Below are positions 42,052-50,200 of a DNA stretch of 64,000 nt, piece after piece. Source of the stretch: a virus; the IMG/VR virus record IMGVR_UViG_3300032334_002567, positions 248,001 through 312,000 of that record; one strand, written 5' to 3'. The notes under the pieces are model-generated. The model made no database searches. It had not been told where the DNA came from and saw only the letters and a list, made by a program, of their open reading frames with translations. The stretch's first letter is position 1; each line of letters starts with the position of its first letter. Both the position numbers and the translations under genes were made by a program.

Positions 42052-44259
42052 ATGAAGGCTGAATGGTTCAAGCGGTGGGACGATAAGGCCGAGGATGATG
42101 TTGAAATCATCGAGGTTGATTCTTCTACTGGCTACTTCGGTCAGGAGGAGGAAGAGGAGACGGACAATCGGTCTGGCTGGTGGAGCCAGTTCCACGGTGG
42201 CGGCAAGTCCCGGTCTTATACCCCCGTCAAGAGTACCAGTGCGTACCTTCGGTCTCATTCGGGTTCTCAGGACAATGGTCGCCGTGCTGATCGTAACGAA
42301 GACCTTCTGGAGGTTATCAAGGAGGTCAGCAAGACGATCAATCTCACCATCAATAGCGATGGTGGCAAGGATGAGAAGAATCTCAGTGTCCGGTATAGCG
42401 ACGGGTGCGTTGTGAATGACCTGTCCTCACCGATTCTGTATGTCTCTCCCAAGGTTCTCATGGACGATAGCGGTGTTGTTCACGACAAGTCCAGCGATGC
42501 TTACTATGCTGGGCTTGATGCCTTGAACGGTCAGGCCATGCTGTGCAGCTTCATGCGAAAGAGCGTTGGCCGTAGGGCTAACTATCAGTACCAGTCTTGT
42601 GACAACTGGGCTGTTCGTAATCTTTACATGACCGATCTTCAGAGTACGGCTGGCAATGAGATTTATTCTGATTGGCCCGGCTTTCGCTCCTATGTCGATT
42701 CCCAGCAGAAGGTTTTCAACCAGAGCAGGGAAGCGATCATGGGTGCGTTCGCTAGCCCCGATCAGAACATTGACAACTTTGTCAATCTGATTTGTCACAA
42801 CCGTCTGTCTCAGGATCGTATTGACTATCACGATTACTTCCAGACAGAGATTGCCGACCGGCTTGATGCAGCGGATTGTCTTCTCAATGAGACGATGGAC
42901 ACGCCGTGCGAGAATGACGAGCGGTTCCAGCGGTCTAGCGATCTGTACAATCAGATTCAGCAGCTTCTTGATCTGACTCAGCCGCCCCCGCAGCAGCAGC
43001 CGCAGGACGGTGATGACGAGCAGGATGATGATCAGCAGCAGGACGGCCAGCCGCAGGGCAGCAAGGGCCAGAATGACGATGACAGCGATTCCGATGGTCA
43101 GGATGGGGATGCTGATGGGGATGCTGATGGTGACGGTCAGGATGCTGACGGTGATGGTGATAGTGACTCTGATAGCGATGCCGATGGTGGCAATAGTAAC
43201 AACCCCGGTAAGGGTCGTAGCACTCCCGGCAACGGGAAGGGCAAGCCCAAGACCGACATTCAGAGCATCGACACCAACTCCAACAGCCCGAAGAATCGGG
43301 AGTTCACTGGTGACAATAGTTACAATGAGACTACTGTCGCTGGTGACTATGCTGCTAGTCACATTGACCCCAGCCAGCAGTTGAGGGAGCGGGAGCAGCA
43401 TCAGCCGGATGCACTCCGGTCGATTCAAGATAAGCAGCTTGAAGGTGCGACTTACACTCGCATCGTGCCGCCAGTGAATCCCGAAACGAGGGAGCGGTAC
43501 AAGCGAGTTGTTAGTGCTAATCGTGGAGCGATCAGTCGTGTAAAGAACTGCTTCGACTTCCATAACACTGACTTCGCTCTGTCAAGCTATGGTTTGACGG
43601 TTGGCGGTCTTGACGAGCAGAGCCTTCATAAGGTTCAGTTCGGTGAGACAGAGCGGCTGTACGAGCGTAAGGATATCCTTTCGAAGAAGAAGTGGCTGGT
43701 GACGCTGCTTATCGACCAGAGCGGTTCGATGGCAGGCCGGAAGATGGAACAGGCTAGGGAGTTGGCGATCATCTTCTCCGAAGCTTTGAAGTCTCTCCGT
43801 GACACTGACTTCAGCGTGTACGGTTTCTCTACGGGTGGTAACACTAGGATTAACACCTATTGTTACAAAGACACCCAGACGAAGAAACTGGAAGCGTTGA
43901 GCGAGGCGTGTGAACACCAGAACACGGGTCTTGGGTTCCATATCGCTCATGTTGGGGATAAGATGCTCAAGCAGTATCCCAACCATGAGAATCGGATTCT
44001 GTTTGTGATTACTGACGGTGAACCTAACATGACTCCCACTCCGACAATGAATGGGTATCAGCATACGGCTCACTGTTGTAATCTCTTGCGGAAGCGTGGT
44101 ATCAACGTGTACGGCATCGGCATTGCCAATGCGTTCGGTGATCCCACTGGTCAGCAGTTGTTCGGCAACGGTAACTACACCGTGTTGAACGATGTTCGGT
44201 CTACGCTGAACGTGCTTACCAATCGGTTGCGGAACTTCTTCAAGAAGATGAAGAGGTAG
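42052..44259 (+). CDS. CobT-like VWA protein, 735 aa
   Basis: Residues 1-310 are unassigned. Residues about 310-390 form a very acidic Asp/Gly/Gln linker, as in CobT. From about 545 a VWA domain: LLIDQSGSMAGRKM with Asp555 in the MIDAS, YGFSTGGN, and FVITDGEPNMTP. CobT-type proteins dock on ring ATPases such as the gene before. ATPase/VWA pairs are known in phages, mostly with unknown clients. GGAG precedes the ATG. Confidence 0.87.
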   Translation: MKAEWFKRWDDKAEDDVEIIEVDSSTGYFGQEEEEETDNRSGWWSQFHGGGKSRSYTPVKSTSAYLRSHSGSQDNGRRADRNEDLLEVIKEVSKTINLTINSDGGKDEKNLSVRYSDGCVVNDLSSPILYVSPKVLMDDSGVVHDKSSDAYYAGLDALNGQAMLCSFMRKSVGRRANYQYQSCDNWAVRNLYMTDLQSTAGNEIYSDWPGFRSYVDSQQKVFNQSREAIMGAFASPDQNIDNFVNLICHNRLSQDRIDYHDYFQTEIADRLDAADCLLNETMDTPCENDERFQRSSDLYNQIQQLLDLTQPPPQQQPQDGDDEQDDDQQQDGQPQGSKGQNDDDSDSDGQDGDADGDADGDGQDADGDGDSDSDSDADGGNSNNPGKGRSTPGNGKGKPKTDIQSIDTNSNSPKNREFTGDNSYNETTVAGDYAASHIDPSQQLREREQHQPDALRSIQDKQLEGATYTRIVPPVNPETRERYKRVVSANRGAISRVKNCFDFHNTDFALSSYGLTVGGLDEQSLHKVQFGETERLYERKDILSKKKWLVTLLIDQSGSMAGRKMEQARELAIIFSEALKSLRDTDFSVYGFSTGGNTRINTYCYKDTQTKKLEALSEACEHQNTGLGFHIAHVGDKMLKQYPNHENRILFVITDGEPNMTPTPTMNGYQHTAHCCNLLRKRGINVYGIGIANAFGDPTGQQLFGNGNYTVLNDVRSTLNVLTNRLRNFFKKMKR

Positions 44260-44281
44260 ACTTGGTAAGATGGGCAAGACC

Positions 44282-44309
44282 TTTACAAAGTCTTGTTCTG
44301 TGTTATGAT
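44282..44309 (+). promoter_or_regulatory. sigma70-like promoter
   Basis: TTTACA, 16 bases, TATGAT with extended TG. It lies in a hairpin-forming stretch CAAGAC...GTCTTG and 22 bases before a TTGTACCCTA motif, so the next gene may have both promoter types. Confidence 0.5.
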
Positions 44310-44356
44310 GTTCGTCGGTTTTGTTTTCGGTTGTACCCTACTAGGAAAGGAATCTT

Positions 44357-44737
44357 ATGAGGACGTTTGTTATTGTCGCTGTTGCTGTTGTGATCGGTGG
44401 TCTTTGCCAGCAGGATGCTCATGCTTGGCCCCGATATCGCAACAGTAATAGCAATTACACTACGCAGTCTTCTTCGACACCGAAGGTGACTTCGTACACC
44501 AACAGCTACGGTGCTAATGATACTAGCTCCGCCCAAGGCGTGGCTGAGATCATGGCTCGTACTGGTCGTGTTGGCCACTGGGGTGGCAACCGTGGTTACG
44601 AGGGTTGTGGTTCTGGCTCTTCGCAGGAAGCTGCCTACAGGAACTGCTGCTTTTCAAACAGCGGTATGACTACGGTCGATGTTGGTTATGCCCAAGGTAG
44701 CAATGGTCAGTGGTATTGTTGCCGTCGATATCGATAG
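44357..44737 (+). CDS. secreted Cys-rich protein, 126 aa
   Basis: Signal peptide (about 1-23, ending AHA), a Ser/Thr/Asn stretch, and then a domain SAQGVAEIMARTGRVGHWGG ... YEGCGSGSSQEAAYRNCC and a C-C end. This EG.G....A...C pattern recalls secreted proteins of Planctomycetes, a memory I could not check. Probably exported from the infected cell. Confidence 0.75.
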   Translation: MRTFVIVAVAVVIGGLCQQDAHAWPRYRNSNSNYTTQSSSTPKVTSYTNSYGANDTSSAQGVAEIMARTGRVGHWGGNRGYEGCGSGSSQEAAYRNCCFSNSGMTTVDVGYAQGSNGQWYCCRRYR

Positions 44738-44792
44738 TCAGTTCAGGATTAATCCCGTCAGGATGACTGCATCTAATAACAAGGAGAACATA

Positions 44793-45383
44793 ATGTCCGA
44801 CAATAATTATAATGAAGTATACGTGGCTGTTCGAATCAAGGGCAGTCATCCTGACGGGGATCCCGACAAGTCGATTGAGGTGGTGGAGGTTGTCAAGGGA
44901 CATCGGCTCAGCAAGAGTTATGCAAAACTTCTTGCAAGCCCAACGTTTGCTATGAACATTGGTATCAATGACGTAGTGGAACTTGGACCTGCTGACCCAG
45001 ATTTCTTGGATGAGAATCCTGACTTCTCCAGCAATTTATATGATCCAGACGAGATGAAACAGAAGGCAGCTCAGGGTCTGCTCTTTGAAGCGAAGAAGGT
45101 TATCACCCACGGCACGTATAAAATCGGCGTTCGTTTCGTCACAGCAAAAGATGAAGACGTAGGGATGATTTCTGATCATTTCAATAAGAACAATGCAATT
45201 TTTGAAATGTGTATGCCAAGTGTTGGCACGGTCAGCTTCACCAGAGAGACTCCTTTTTCGTCAGCGGTAGAGACTTTACAGGCCGCACCATATGTGGTAA
45301 CCTGTGCCGTCTGTTTTGATCCCAGTTGTTTTCCAGAAATTGGATTCAGCGAGGATCTAATTCCAAAAAATGATGAAGACTGA
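44793..45383 (+). CDS. hypothetical protein, 196 aa
   Basis: I chose ATG 44793 (AAGGAG upstream). Soluble acidic protein with three Cys near the end. No family recognised. Followed by about 250 bases without a clear gene. Confidence 0.7.
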   Translation: MSDNNYNEVYVAVRIKGSHPDGDPDKSIEVVEVVKGHRLSKSYAKLLASPTFAMNIGINDVVELGPADPDFLDENPDFSSNLYDPDEMKQKAAQGLLFEAKKVITHGTYKIGVRFVTAKDEDVGMISDHFNKNNAIFEMCMPSVGTVSFTRETPFSSAVETLQAAPYVVTCAVCFDPSCFPEIGFSEDLIPKNDED

Positions 45384-45638
45384 TCACTTCCGCTGCGAAA
45401 GCAGCCACCTTGCCTGAGGTGCCCTTTCCGCAGGGAATCAGGCCGTCGTGTTCATGAGGCGTACCCTTTCCGTCGTCGGGGTGCATGAACTCACTTTGAT
45501 ATTGCATGTGCTGTTTGGACTCGACAGTAAATATCATGGTCAACCCGTACCAGTGTCACTGTGGACTCATACCCCACGGTGTGTCCGTGCGACTCGGATG
45601 ACGGGCATAAATGGATTTATGGGACTGATACTGCAAAA
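45384..45638. other. non-coding spacer before the split tRNA
   Basis: GC-richer than its neighbours. GTTCATG (45449) and CATGAAC (45483) form an inverted repeat around a GGCGTACCCTTTCC loop. A 21-codon frame at 45538 is too short to call. Possibly the 5' part of the tRNA precursor. Confidence 0.45.
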
Positions 45639-45907
45639 GGAAGCGTAGCTCAGTTGGTAGAGCATCGGACTTCAAATAGGAGTGCTTATCGGGAAACTGA
45701 TAAAGTAGAACTGCTCAAATTCGGTGAACGCTTAACTGCCAATACCGAGCCAAGCCTAGAAATAGGAAGGTGTAGAGACTTGACGGGCAGCACCTAAAGT
45801 TGAAAAACAATGGTGAAGGTAAAGTCCAGACCACAAACAGAAATGGTAACGAAAGTTATAGTGGTAAGTTAATCCGTTGGTCCTGGGTTCGAGTCCCAGC
45901 GCTTCCA
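45639..45907 (+). tRNA. tRNA-Lys (anticodon TTT), split by an intron
   Basis: Exon 1 is 45639-45672 and exon 2 45869-45907, together 73 nt. Acceptor GGAAGCG/CGCTTCC, D arm GCTC/GAGC, anticodon stem CGGA/TCCG with joined loop CTTTTAA, T arm CTGGG/CCCAG with loop TTCGAGT. The loop and its flanks match bacterial tRNA-Lys. The intron breaks the anticodon after its first base. Confidence 0.92.
45673..45868 (+). ncRNA. group I intron (IC3-like) in tRNA-Lys
   Basis: A 196-nt intron, ending in G as group I introns do. The 5' exon end ACTT pairs with GAGT in the intron (45681-45684), leaving the required T-G pair at the cut. Core elements are visible: AATACCGAGCCAAGCC (Q-like), GGTGTAGAGACTTGACGGGC (R-like) and AAAGTCCAGACC (S-like), close to those of the cyanobacterial tRNA-Leu intron. 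No reading frame inside, so it cannot encode a homing enzyme. Confidence 0.9.
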
Positions 45908-45939
45908 TTGTTATTGTTTTCAAGGACGTAAGGACAACA

Positions 45940-46116
45940 ATGAAAAAGAAAAAGCCAAGCTATAAGAAATTGAAGAAGGCGTTTTTGGCGGTTGTAAACA
46001 ATACGAATCTTGATAGTGAAAAATGTGCTGAGTATTCTTTCGTGCTTAAGATCTGGGAGCGTTTGAAGAAAGAACAAAAGAAGAAGCAGGACAACGAACC
46101 GCTTTTACCTGTGTGA
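45940..46116 (+). CDS. small basic protein, 58 aa
   Basis: ATG 45940 follows GTAAGGAC. Lys-rich helical protein (MKKKKPSYKKLKKAFLAVVN). Located between tRNA-Lys and tRNA-Leu. Unknown function. Confidence 0.6.
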   Translation: MKKKKPSYKKLKKAFLAVVNNTNLDSEKCAEYSFVLKIWERLKKEQKKKQDNEPLLPV

Positions 46117-46123
46117 TTAGGTT

Positions 46124-46208
46124 GCCGAAGTGGCGAAATTGGCGAAACGCAAGGGACTTAAAATCCCTCACATTAGAAACACTGCGGGTTCGAATCCCGC
46201 CTTCGGCA
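46124..46208 (+). tRNA. tRNA-Leu (anticodon TAA)
   Basis: Class II tRNA with long variable arm. Acceptor GCCGAAG/CTTCGGC, anticodon stem GGGA/TCCC with loop CTTAAAA, T stem GCGGG/CCCGC. No CCA. Confidence 0.9.
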
Positions 46209-46246
46209 CTGGTTTGATTTTTATAACTTGTGAATAAGGAGATAAC

Positions 46247-46516
46247 ATGAAGTATGCTATTGCGTTCTTGACTATGTTTGGCGCTTTTAATGTTTGCAAT
46301 TATGTGAACGCTGATCAGATTCAAATCAATGACGATGAGATCAATAAGATTCTTAAGGCTAAAGAGATTGTTCGGGGGATGGTAAACTTTCCCGATACCC
46401 TTGTGTTCCATGAGTTCTATACCAAGGTCAGCGGAAACACTGTGACGCTTAAGTTTACCGCTAAGAATGCTTTTGGTGTGCCAGAGACGCATATCAAAGA
46501 TATTAAAGTCAATTGA
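46247..46516 (+). CDS. secreted hypothetical protein, 89 aa
   Basis: Signal peptide (KYAIAFLTMFGAFNVCNYVN, cut near ...NA-D), then a small mature domain. Possible lipoprotein-like Cys at 17 but no clear lipobox. AAGGAG upstream. Unknown function. Confidence 0.65.
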   Translation: MKYAIAFLTMFGAFNVCNYVNADQIQINDDEINKILKAKEIVRGMVNFPDTLVFHEFYTKVSGNTVTLKFTAKNAFGVPETHIKDIKVN

Positions 46517-46520
46517 TATT

Positions 46521-46586
46521 AAATCCGGCCTACCGCAGATAGCATTCACTGTTCGCTCGGTGAGTACGTCCCGGCAGGCCGGATTT
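46521..46586 (+). terminator. long-loop hairpin
   Basis: AAATCCGGCCT/AGGCCGGATTT, 11 pairs, 44-base loop with further structure, then CTCTTAATTT. Boundary element before the motif at 46619. Confidence 0.55.
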
Positions 46587-46668
46587 CTCTTAATTTAGAA
46601 TTAGGGTGCATAAAATAATTGTACCCTATAATTCTAGCGGTCTCTCTAAACTTTACCCGGAGTATCCT

Positions 46669-46968
46669 GTGAAACTTCTAACTAAAGAACTGCGGAACAA
46701 GCTGCCTCCCCTCTATGCTAATGATGGAAAGGGTGAGGACGCTGTGGCAATCGTCAAGTTTTTCGATGCTTTTGGAAGCTGGACTTGGTGGGCTTCTGAG
46801 TTTGATGGTGATGACACATTCTTCGGGGTTGTTGAGGGACACGAACGAGAGTTCGGCTATTTCAGCTTGAGTGAGTTGGAAAGTTTGAAGATTGGTGGGG
46901 GGTGCCCACGAATCGAAAGAGATTTATATTTTGTCCCCAAGCCTTTGAAGGAATGTAAAAATGAGTAA
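46669..46968 (+). CDS. DUF2958 family protein
   Basis: A 99-residue protein matching DUF2958 well: KLLTKELRNKLPPLYANDGK, AIVKFFDAFGSWTWWASEFD, FFGVVEGHEREFGYFSLSEL, IERDLYFVPKPL. The family is spread by plasmids and phages; function unknown. I chose GTG 46669 (CGGAG upstream), as the longer frame starts before the motif at 46619. Confidence 0.88.
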   Translation: MKLLTKELRNKLPPLYANDGKGEDAVAIVKFFDAFGSWTWWASEFDGDDTFFGVVEGHEREFGYFSLSELESLKIGGGCPRIERDLYFVPKPLKECKNE

Positions 46969-47434
46969 CCTTGTATTGTACCCTTATTATCTTGATGAGT
47001 ATCAGCTTTATTGCTTCGATGATGAACGAACAAACTTGAAGGAAGAGCTTTTTGTTGAAACGATTACAGCAATGATTCATAAGTTGCTAGATTTGAAGGG
47101 GGTAAAGAATCCCCGAGAAGGATTTGAACTAACATTTAGCACAAGTCCTATGAGTGATGCTGACGCTACTTTGACTTGGGTAAGAAGTAACAACCCAACA
47201 GTCAAGCCAGATACTCCCCGAAGTGGAGAAGCAGGCAATTTCTACGCTGTAGAATTAGAAGGTCAGTATATGGAAGGTTGGCTGTGTCCTGCTCTTGCTA
47301 AGTATATGAATGGATATGCACCTTCTAAGATTTATGTGAAGGTTGATAATCTTCCCAAGGGTGTCAATCCGATTTGGGACATTTCTGAGTCTGATAGTCC
47401 TACCGCTTATGTTGGGCCTTACGCTAAGGAGTAA
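46961..47434 (+). CDS. hypothetical protein, DUF6717-like
   Basis: A 157-residue protein starting LVLYPYYLDEYQLYCFDDER and carrying MEGWLCPALAKYMNGYAPSK, as in a family I recall as DUF6717. It overlaps the DUF2958 gene by 8 bases. TTGTACCCTT occurs inside its first codons, probably by chance of codon choice or as a weak motif. Confidence 0.75.
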   Translation: MSNLVLYPYYLDEYQLYCFDDERTNLKEELFVETITAMIHKLLDLKGVKNPREGFELTFSTSPMSDADATLTWVRSNNPTVKPDTPRSGEAGNFYAVELEGQYMEGWLCPALAKYMNGYAPSKIYVKVDNLPKGVNPIWDISESDSPTAYVGPYAKE

Positions 47435-47439
47435 ATGTG

Positions 47440-47688
47440 ATGGAAACTGTTTCGCAGACAGAGAAAAGATGGACTGATGTTGCTAAGAGTCAATTTCTAA
47501 ATAAGAAGATTGTTGCCGTCAGGTATCTTTCTCAAAAAGAAGCAGATTCATTAGGGTGGTACCATCGTCCAATTGTTTTGCAGTTGGACGATGGTAACCT
47601 CATTTTCCCCAGCAGAGATGATGAGGGAAATGATGGTGGTTCACTTTTTACGAATGATGATAAACAACCAGTAATCCCTGTTATTTAA
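47440..47688 (+). CDS. hypothetical protein, 82 aa
   Basis: ATG 47440 with AAGGAG upstream, 5 bases after the previous stop. Pattern KIVAVRYLSQKEADSLGWYH ... IVLQLDDGNLIFPSRDDEGN is a small phage-common family of unknown role. Confidence 0.72.
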   Translation: METVSQTEKRWTDVAKSQFLNKKIVAVRYLSQKEADSLGWYHRPIVLQLDDGNLIFPSRDDEGNDGGSLFTNDDKQPVIPVI

Positions 47689-47700
47689 GAAGAGGAAACT

Positions 47701-48204
47701 ATGGGAACAAGATCAATGCACGTTTTCCCTTCAGCTACGAAGGGCAAGTGGATTACTCAGTATTTTCAGTTTGATGGTTCTCCTGCTTATCAGCTTGAGA
47801 AGTTTCTTAGAGATAGTCAGTGCTTTCTAAGAAATCTGACGCTGATTATTGCTTCTGAAAAGAAGATGTCTCCAGATAATGTGCAATTGTTTACAGATTA
47901 TCTTCGTAAGTATTATGCTTGGCGCAGTTTTGATACCCATCATTCAATTGGTAATTCTTGTGAAGTCGATTCTTATGCACTAAAAGACTTTCAAGATCAG
48001 TGGTGTGAATGGGCCTATGAATGGGACAATAACGCTAATCTGAAGATTACCCGTCTTGAGGGTGATTACCCAGCAGTTATTTGTCCTTTGACTGATCTAA
48101 CAAAGTTCCAGTTAGATGGCCCTACAGGCTGGTTTGACGAGTCCAACTTTAAAAAGATGCCTGAAATCATTATGGAAGAGTTTGATGCTCTTTCGGAAAT
48201 CTAG
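47701..48204 (+). CDS. hypothetical protein, 167 aa
   Basis: Starts GTRSMHVFPSATKGKWITQY. Soluble, aromatic-rich; no motif of known function. AAGAGGAAACT before the ATG. Confidence 0.7.
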   Translation: MGTRSMHVFPSATKGKWITQYFQFDGSPAYQLEKFLRDSQCFLRNLTLIIASEKKMSPDNVQLFTDYLRKYYAWRSFDTHHSIGNSCEVDSYALKDFQDQWCEWAYEWDNNANLKITRLEGDYPAVICPLTDLTKFQLDGPTGWFDESNFKKMPEIIMEEFDALSEI

Positions 48205-48290
48205 CTAATTTGGATAAAATAGATGATTTAGACCCTGTAAAATAATTGTACCCTAAGAAAAAAGTTTGTGATCTAAAAAAGGGACAAATA

Positions 48291-48764
48291 ATGCCGAAAA
48301 CAAAAGTAGACAAGCTAAAGGGTGATGACGGCAAGGCTCTTTCAAAGCTCCCTAATGCTACTAGGGCTTTTATTCTTGATCTATTTGAAAAGAATGGATT
48401 CAAGGAAGTCACTATTAGCTTTAGTGGAGAAGGTGATGACGGTCAAATTGATGACCTTGACGTTCATGGTGGTGTAAGGGAATCTTTGCAGGATTTGATC
48501 ACAGTTCCCGATGAAGTCCTCAATGAGCTTGAGAAGTGGCCTTTGTCGCATGACGGGTATAAGATAAATCCACTGGTGAGCATCAGTGATTTTCTTGAGC
48601 AAGTCAGTGGTTTTTGGATCAACTACTGTGGAGTTGATTGGGTGAATGGTGAGGGCGGAACAGGATACATCAGGTATTCTGTTGATAAAAAAGGTTTGAA
48701 AGTTCGTATGGAGGTTTCGGAATGGGAGCGGGTTGAAGGATATACCCAAGCTGGTGATCTCTAA
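48291..48764 (+). CDS. hypothetical protein, DUF6878-like
   Basis: A 157-residue protein. VTISFSGEGDDGQIDDLDVH is the hallmark region and is echoed by VHVNYSGGGDSGGTDSIDF in the gene at 52712. I chose ATG 48291 (AAAGGG upstream); the longer frame starts in the motif at 48246. Confidence 0.75.
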   Translation: MPKTKVDKLKGDDGKALSKLPNATRAFILDLFEKNGFKEVTISFSGEGDDGQIDDLDVHGGVRESLQDLITVPDEVLNELEKWPLSHDGYKINPLVSISDFLEQVSGFWINYCGVDWVNGEGGTGYIRYSVDKKGLKVRMEVSEWERVEGYTQAGDL

Positions 48765-48782
48765 AATAATTGTACCCTATTG

Positions 48783-48816
48783 AACCGTTGGCACTGTGCT
48801 AACGGTTGAGTTTTTT
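48783..48816 (+). terminator. hairpin plus T run directly behind a TTGTACCCTA motif
   Basis: AACCGTT/AACGGTT with inner GCAC/GTGC, then GAG and six T's (48811-48816). It lies 3 bases after the motif at 48770 and 21 bases before the next ATG, so it would act as an attenuator if the motif is a promoter. Confidence 0.65.
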
Positions 48817-48836
48817 GATACCTTGGAGAGATAAAT

Positions 48837-49115
48837 ATGGCTCGTACTAAGAACGACGGTCGGAAGAACAATGCTCGTCCCGAAAAGACCTATAAGTATA
48901 ATTCTGCTACTGAGGCAGCTATTGTGAAGGTTCTTCGTGAGCATGGTCTTACGGGTGGTTATAACTGGATTCGTAAGAACAAGCTGGTTGGTGTTCGTCG
49001 CTGCGGCGAGTTGGAGGGTCAGGAAGAGCGTGTTGAACTGTCGCTCCCTGCTCTGCAACAGCTTGCCAAGCGACACCGTGTCAAGTTTGCTCGCGGCCCA
49101 CGCAAGGCTGCTTGA
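48837..49115 (+). CDS. small basic protein, twin 1
   Basis: A 92-residue Lys/Arg-rich protein. EAAIVKVLREHGLTGGYNWI ... VELSLPALQQLAKRHRVKFA ...GPRKAA is shared with the protein at 49859. The core looks like a helix-turn-helix or other DNA-binding fold. Strongly biased codons suggest high expression. TTGGAGAG ahead of the ATG. Confidence 0.8.
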   Translation: MARTKNDGRKNNARPEKTYKYNSATEAAIVKVLREHGLTGGYNWIRKNKLVGVRRCGELEGQEERVELSLPALQQLAKRHRVKFARGPRKAA

Positions 49116-49131
49116 GCCAACTGACACGTTT

Positions 49132-49178
49132 AGCCAGCCGGAGGAACCCCGCCACACATTCCTCCGGCTGGCTATTTT
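49132..49178 (+). terminator. rho-independent terminator
   Basis: AGCCAGCCGGAGGAA/TTCCTCCGGCTGGCT, 15 perfect pairs, 12-base loop, followed by ATTTTTATTT. The motif of the next gene begins 4 bases later at 49182. Confidence 0.88.
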
Positions 49179-49212
49179 TATTTGTACCCTAAAGAATCAA
49201 GGAGATAACCAA

Positions 49213-49791
49213 ATGATTGAACTTCCTGTTGGTTCTAGCGTCAAGGGTTTTGCAAAGCTCGGTCTGCAAAAGAAAGAGAATTGGGTTAGAGGAACTTATC
49301 TCGGCAACAACAAGGTCGAGTTCTGGACAGGCGCAGTATTGACCCTTGAGGATCGCAATATCAAGGAATACAGGCGACTCAAATCAAATAGCACTGAGCA
49401 GGCCGATTTTATCAATAGTTCTTGGGAAGCACTCAAGAATAATGTGCAGCAAGCTGTCTCTGCTTTTTTCCCTGATGTCAGCGTTCAGTTCGATGAGGAT
49501 GAACACATCATTTACGCTCTGGATAACTGCCTTTCTATCTGTCCTGCGATTGTAGAAAAGAATACTTTTTGCTCTATCATTGAGATTCCCACATGGCAGG
49601 TTTGTGAAGAAGTTTATTATTCTTCTACCCAGTGGGAGCCCAGTGGTTCTGATCTTTGTGAAGTGGCAGATTCCCCGAATCCCATTTCAGCAGCAAAGTT
49701 GTTTGTTGACAGGATTTGGTCATATAAGACCGATGGTTTTTGGCAGAATAAGTATGATGATGCTTATGCTAAAGATTTCTGCGAAGACTAA
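49213..49791 (+). CDS. hypothetical protein, 192 aa
   Basis: ATG 49213 lies 21 bases after the motif with AAGGAG between. Soluble acidic protein with several Cys and Trp; starts IELPVGSSVKGFAKLGLQKK. No family recognised. Confidence 0.72.
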   Translation: MIELPVGSSVKGFAKLGLQKKENWVRGTYLGNNKVEFWTGAVLTLEDRNIKEYRRLKSNSTEQADFINSSWEALKNNVQQAVSAFFPDVSVQFDEDEHIIYALDNCLSICPAIVEKNTFCSIIEIPTWQVCEEVYYSSTQWEPSGSDLCEVADSPNPISAAKLFVDRIWSYKTDGFWQNKYDDAYAKDFCED

Positions 49792-49858
49792 AATAATTGT
49801 ACCCTAGAAGTTTGTGGCTCGTTGTAACCTTGTCTAAATCCTAAAAGGAGGAATTAGA

Positions 49859-50107
49859 ATGGCGAAGAAGAAGGATGGTCGTGGGCGTCCGGCTGGGACG
49901 TTCAAGTACGCTGGTAAGACCAGTCGTGCGATTGCTTCTGTTCTGCGGAAGCATGGTCTGACGGGTGGCGCCACGGTGCTTGCAAAGAGCGGCGTGGTGG
50001 TTGGTGGCAAGAAGGTCAAGGTGAGCCTGAGCCTTCCGGCTCTTGGTCAGCTTGCCACCCGTGAGGGTGTGACGTTTTCGGCAGGTCGGCCTCGCAAGGC
50101 GGCTTGA
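49859..50107 (+). CDS. small basic protein, twin 2
   Basis: An 82-residue paralogue of 48837: AIASVLRKHGLTGGATVLAK, VSLSLPALGQLATREGVTFS and the end GRPRKAA. GAAAGGAGG-like site (AAAAGGAGG) is very strong. Probably a nucleoid-type or regulatory DNA-binding protein; this is inference. Confidence 0.8.
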   Translation: MAKKKDGRGRPAGTFKYAGKTSRAIASVLRKHGLTGGATVLAKSGVVVGGKKVKVSLSLPALGQLATREGVTFSAGRPRKAA

Positions 50108-50112
50108 TTTTG

Positions 50113-50150
50113 TGGTAGCGGGGCGAGCAATATCGCCGCCCCTGCTACCA
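50113..50150 (+). terminator. GC hairpin
   Basis: TGGTAGC-GGGGCG pairs with CGCCCC-T-GCTACCA (one bulge). TAAAAATTGTACCCTA follows, so it closes one unit right before the next motif. Confidence 0.7.
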
Positions 50151-50200
50151 TAAAAATTGTACCCTAGAAAGCTGTCCTAATCCTAAATTGGAGCAATTCG

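Noticed and set aside
42427-43563. 378-residue minus-strand frame opposite the CobT-like gene
   Set aside because: Antisense of a strongly codon-biased gene with clear VWA motifs; Ile/Val/Leu-rich product is an artefact of the Asp/Gly linker.
45561-45797. 78-residue reading frame over the split tRNA
   Set aside because: It runs through the tRNA exon and group I intron core; the RNA explanation is much stronger.
46976-46985. TTGTACCCTT as a further motif copy
   Set aside because: It lies within the first codons of the gene at 46961 and has a mismatch; may be chance.
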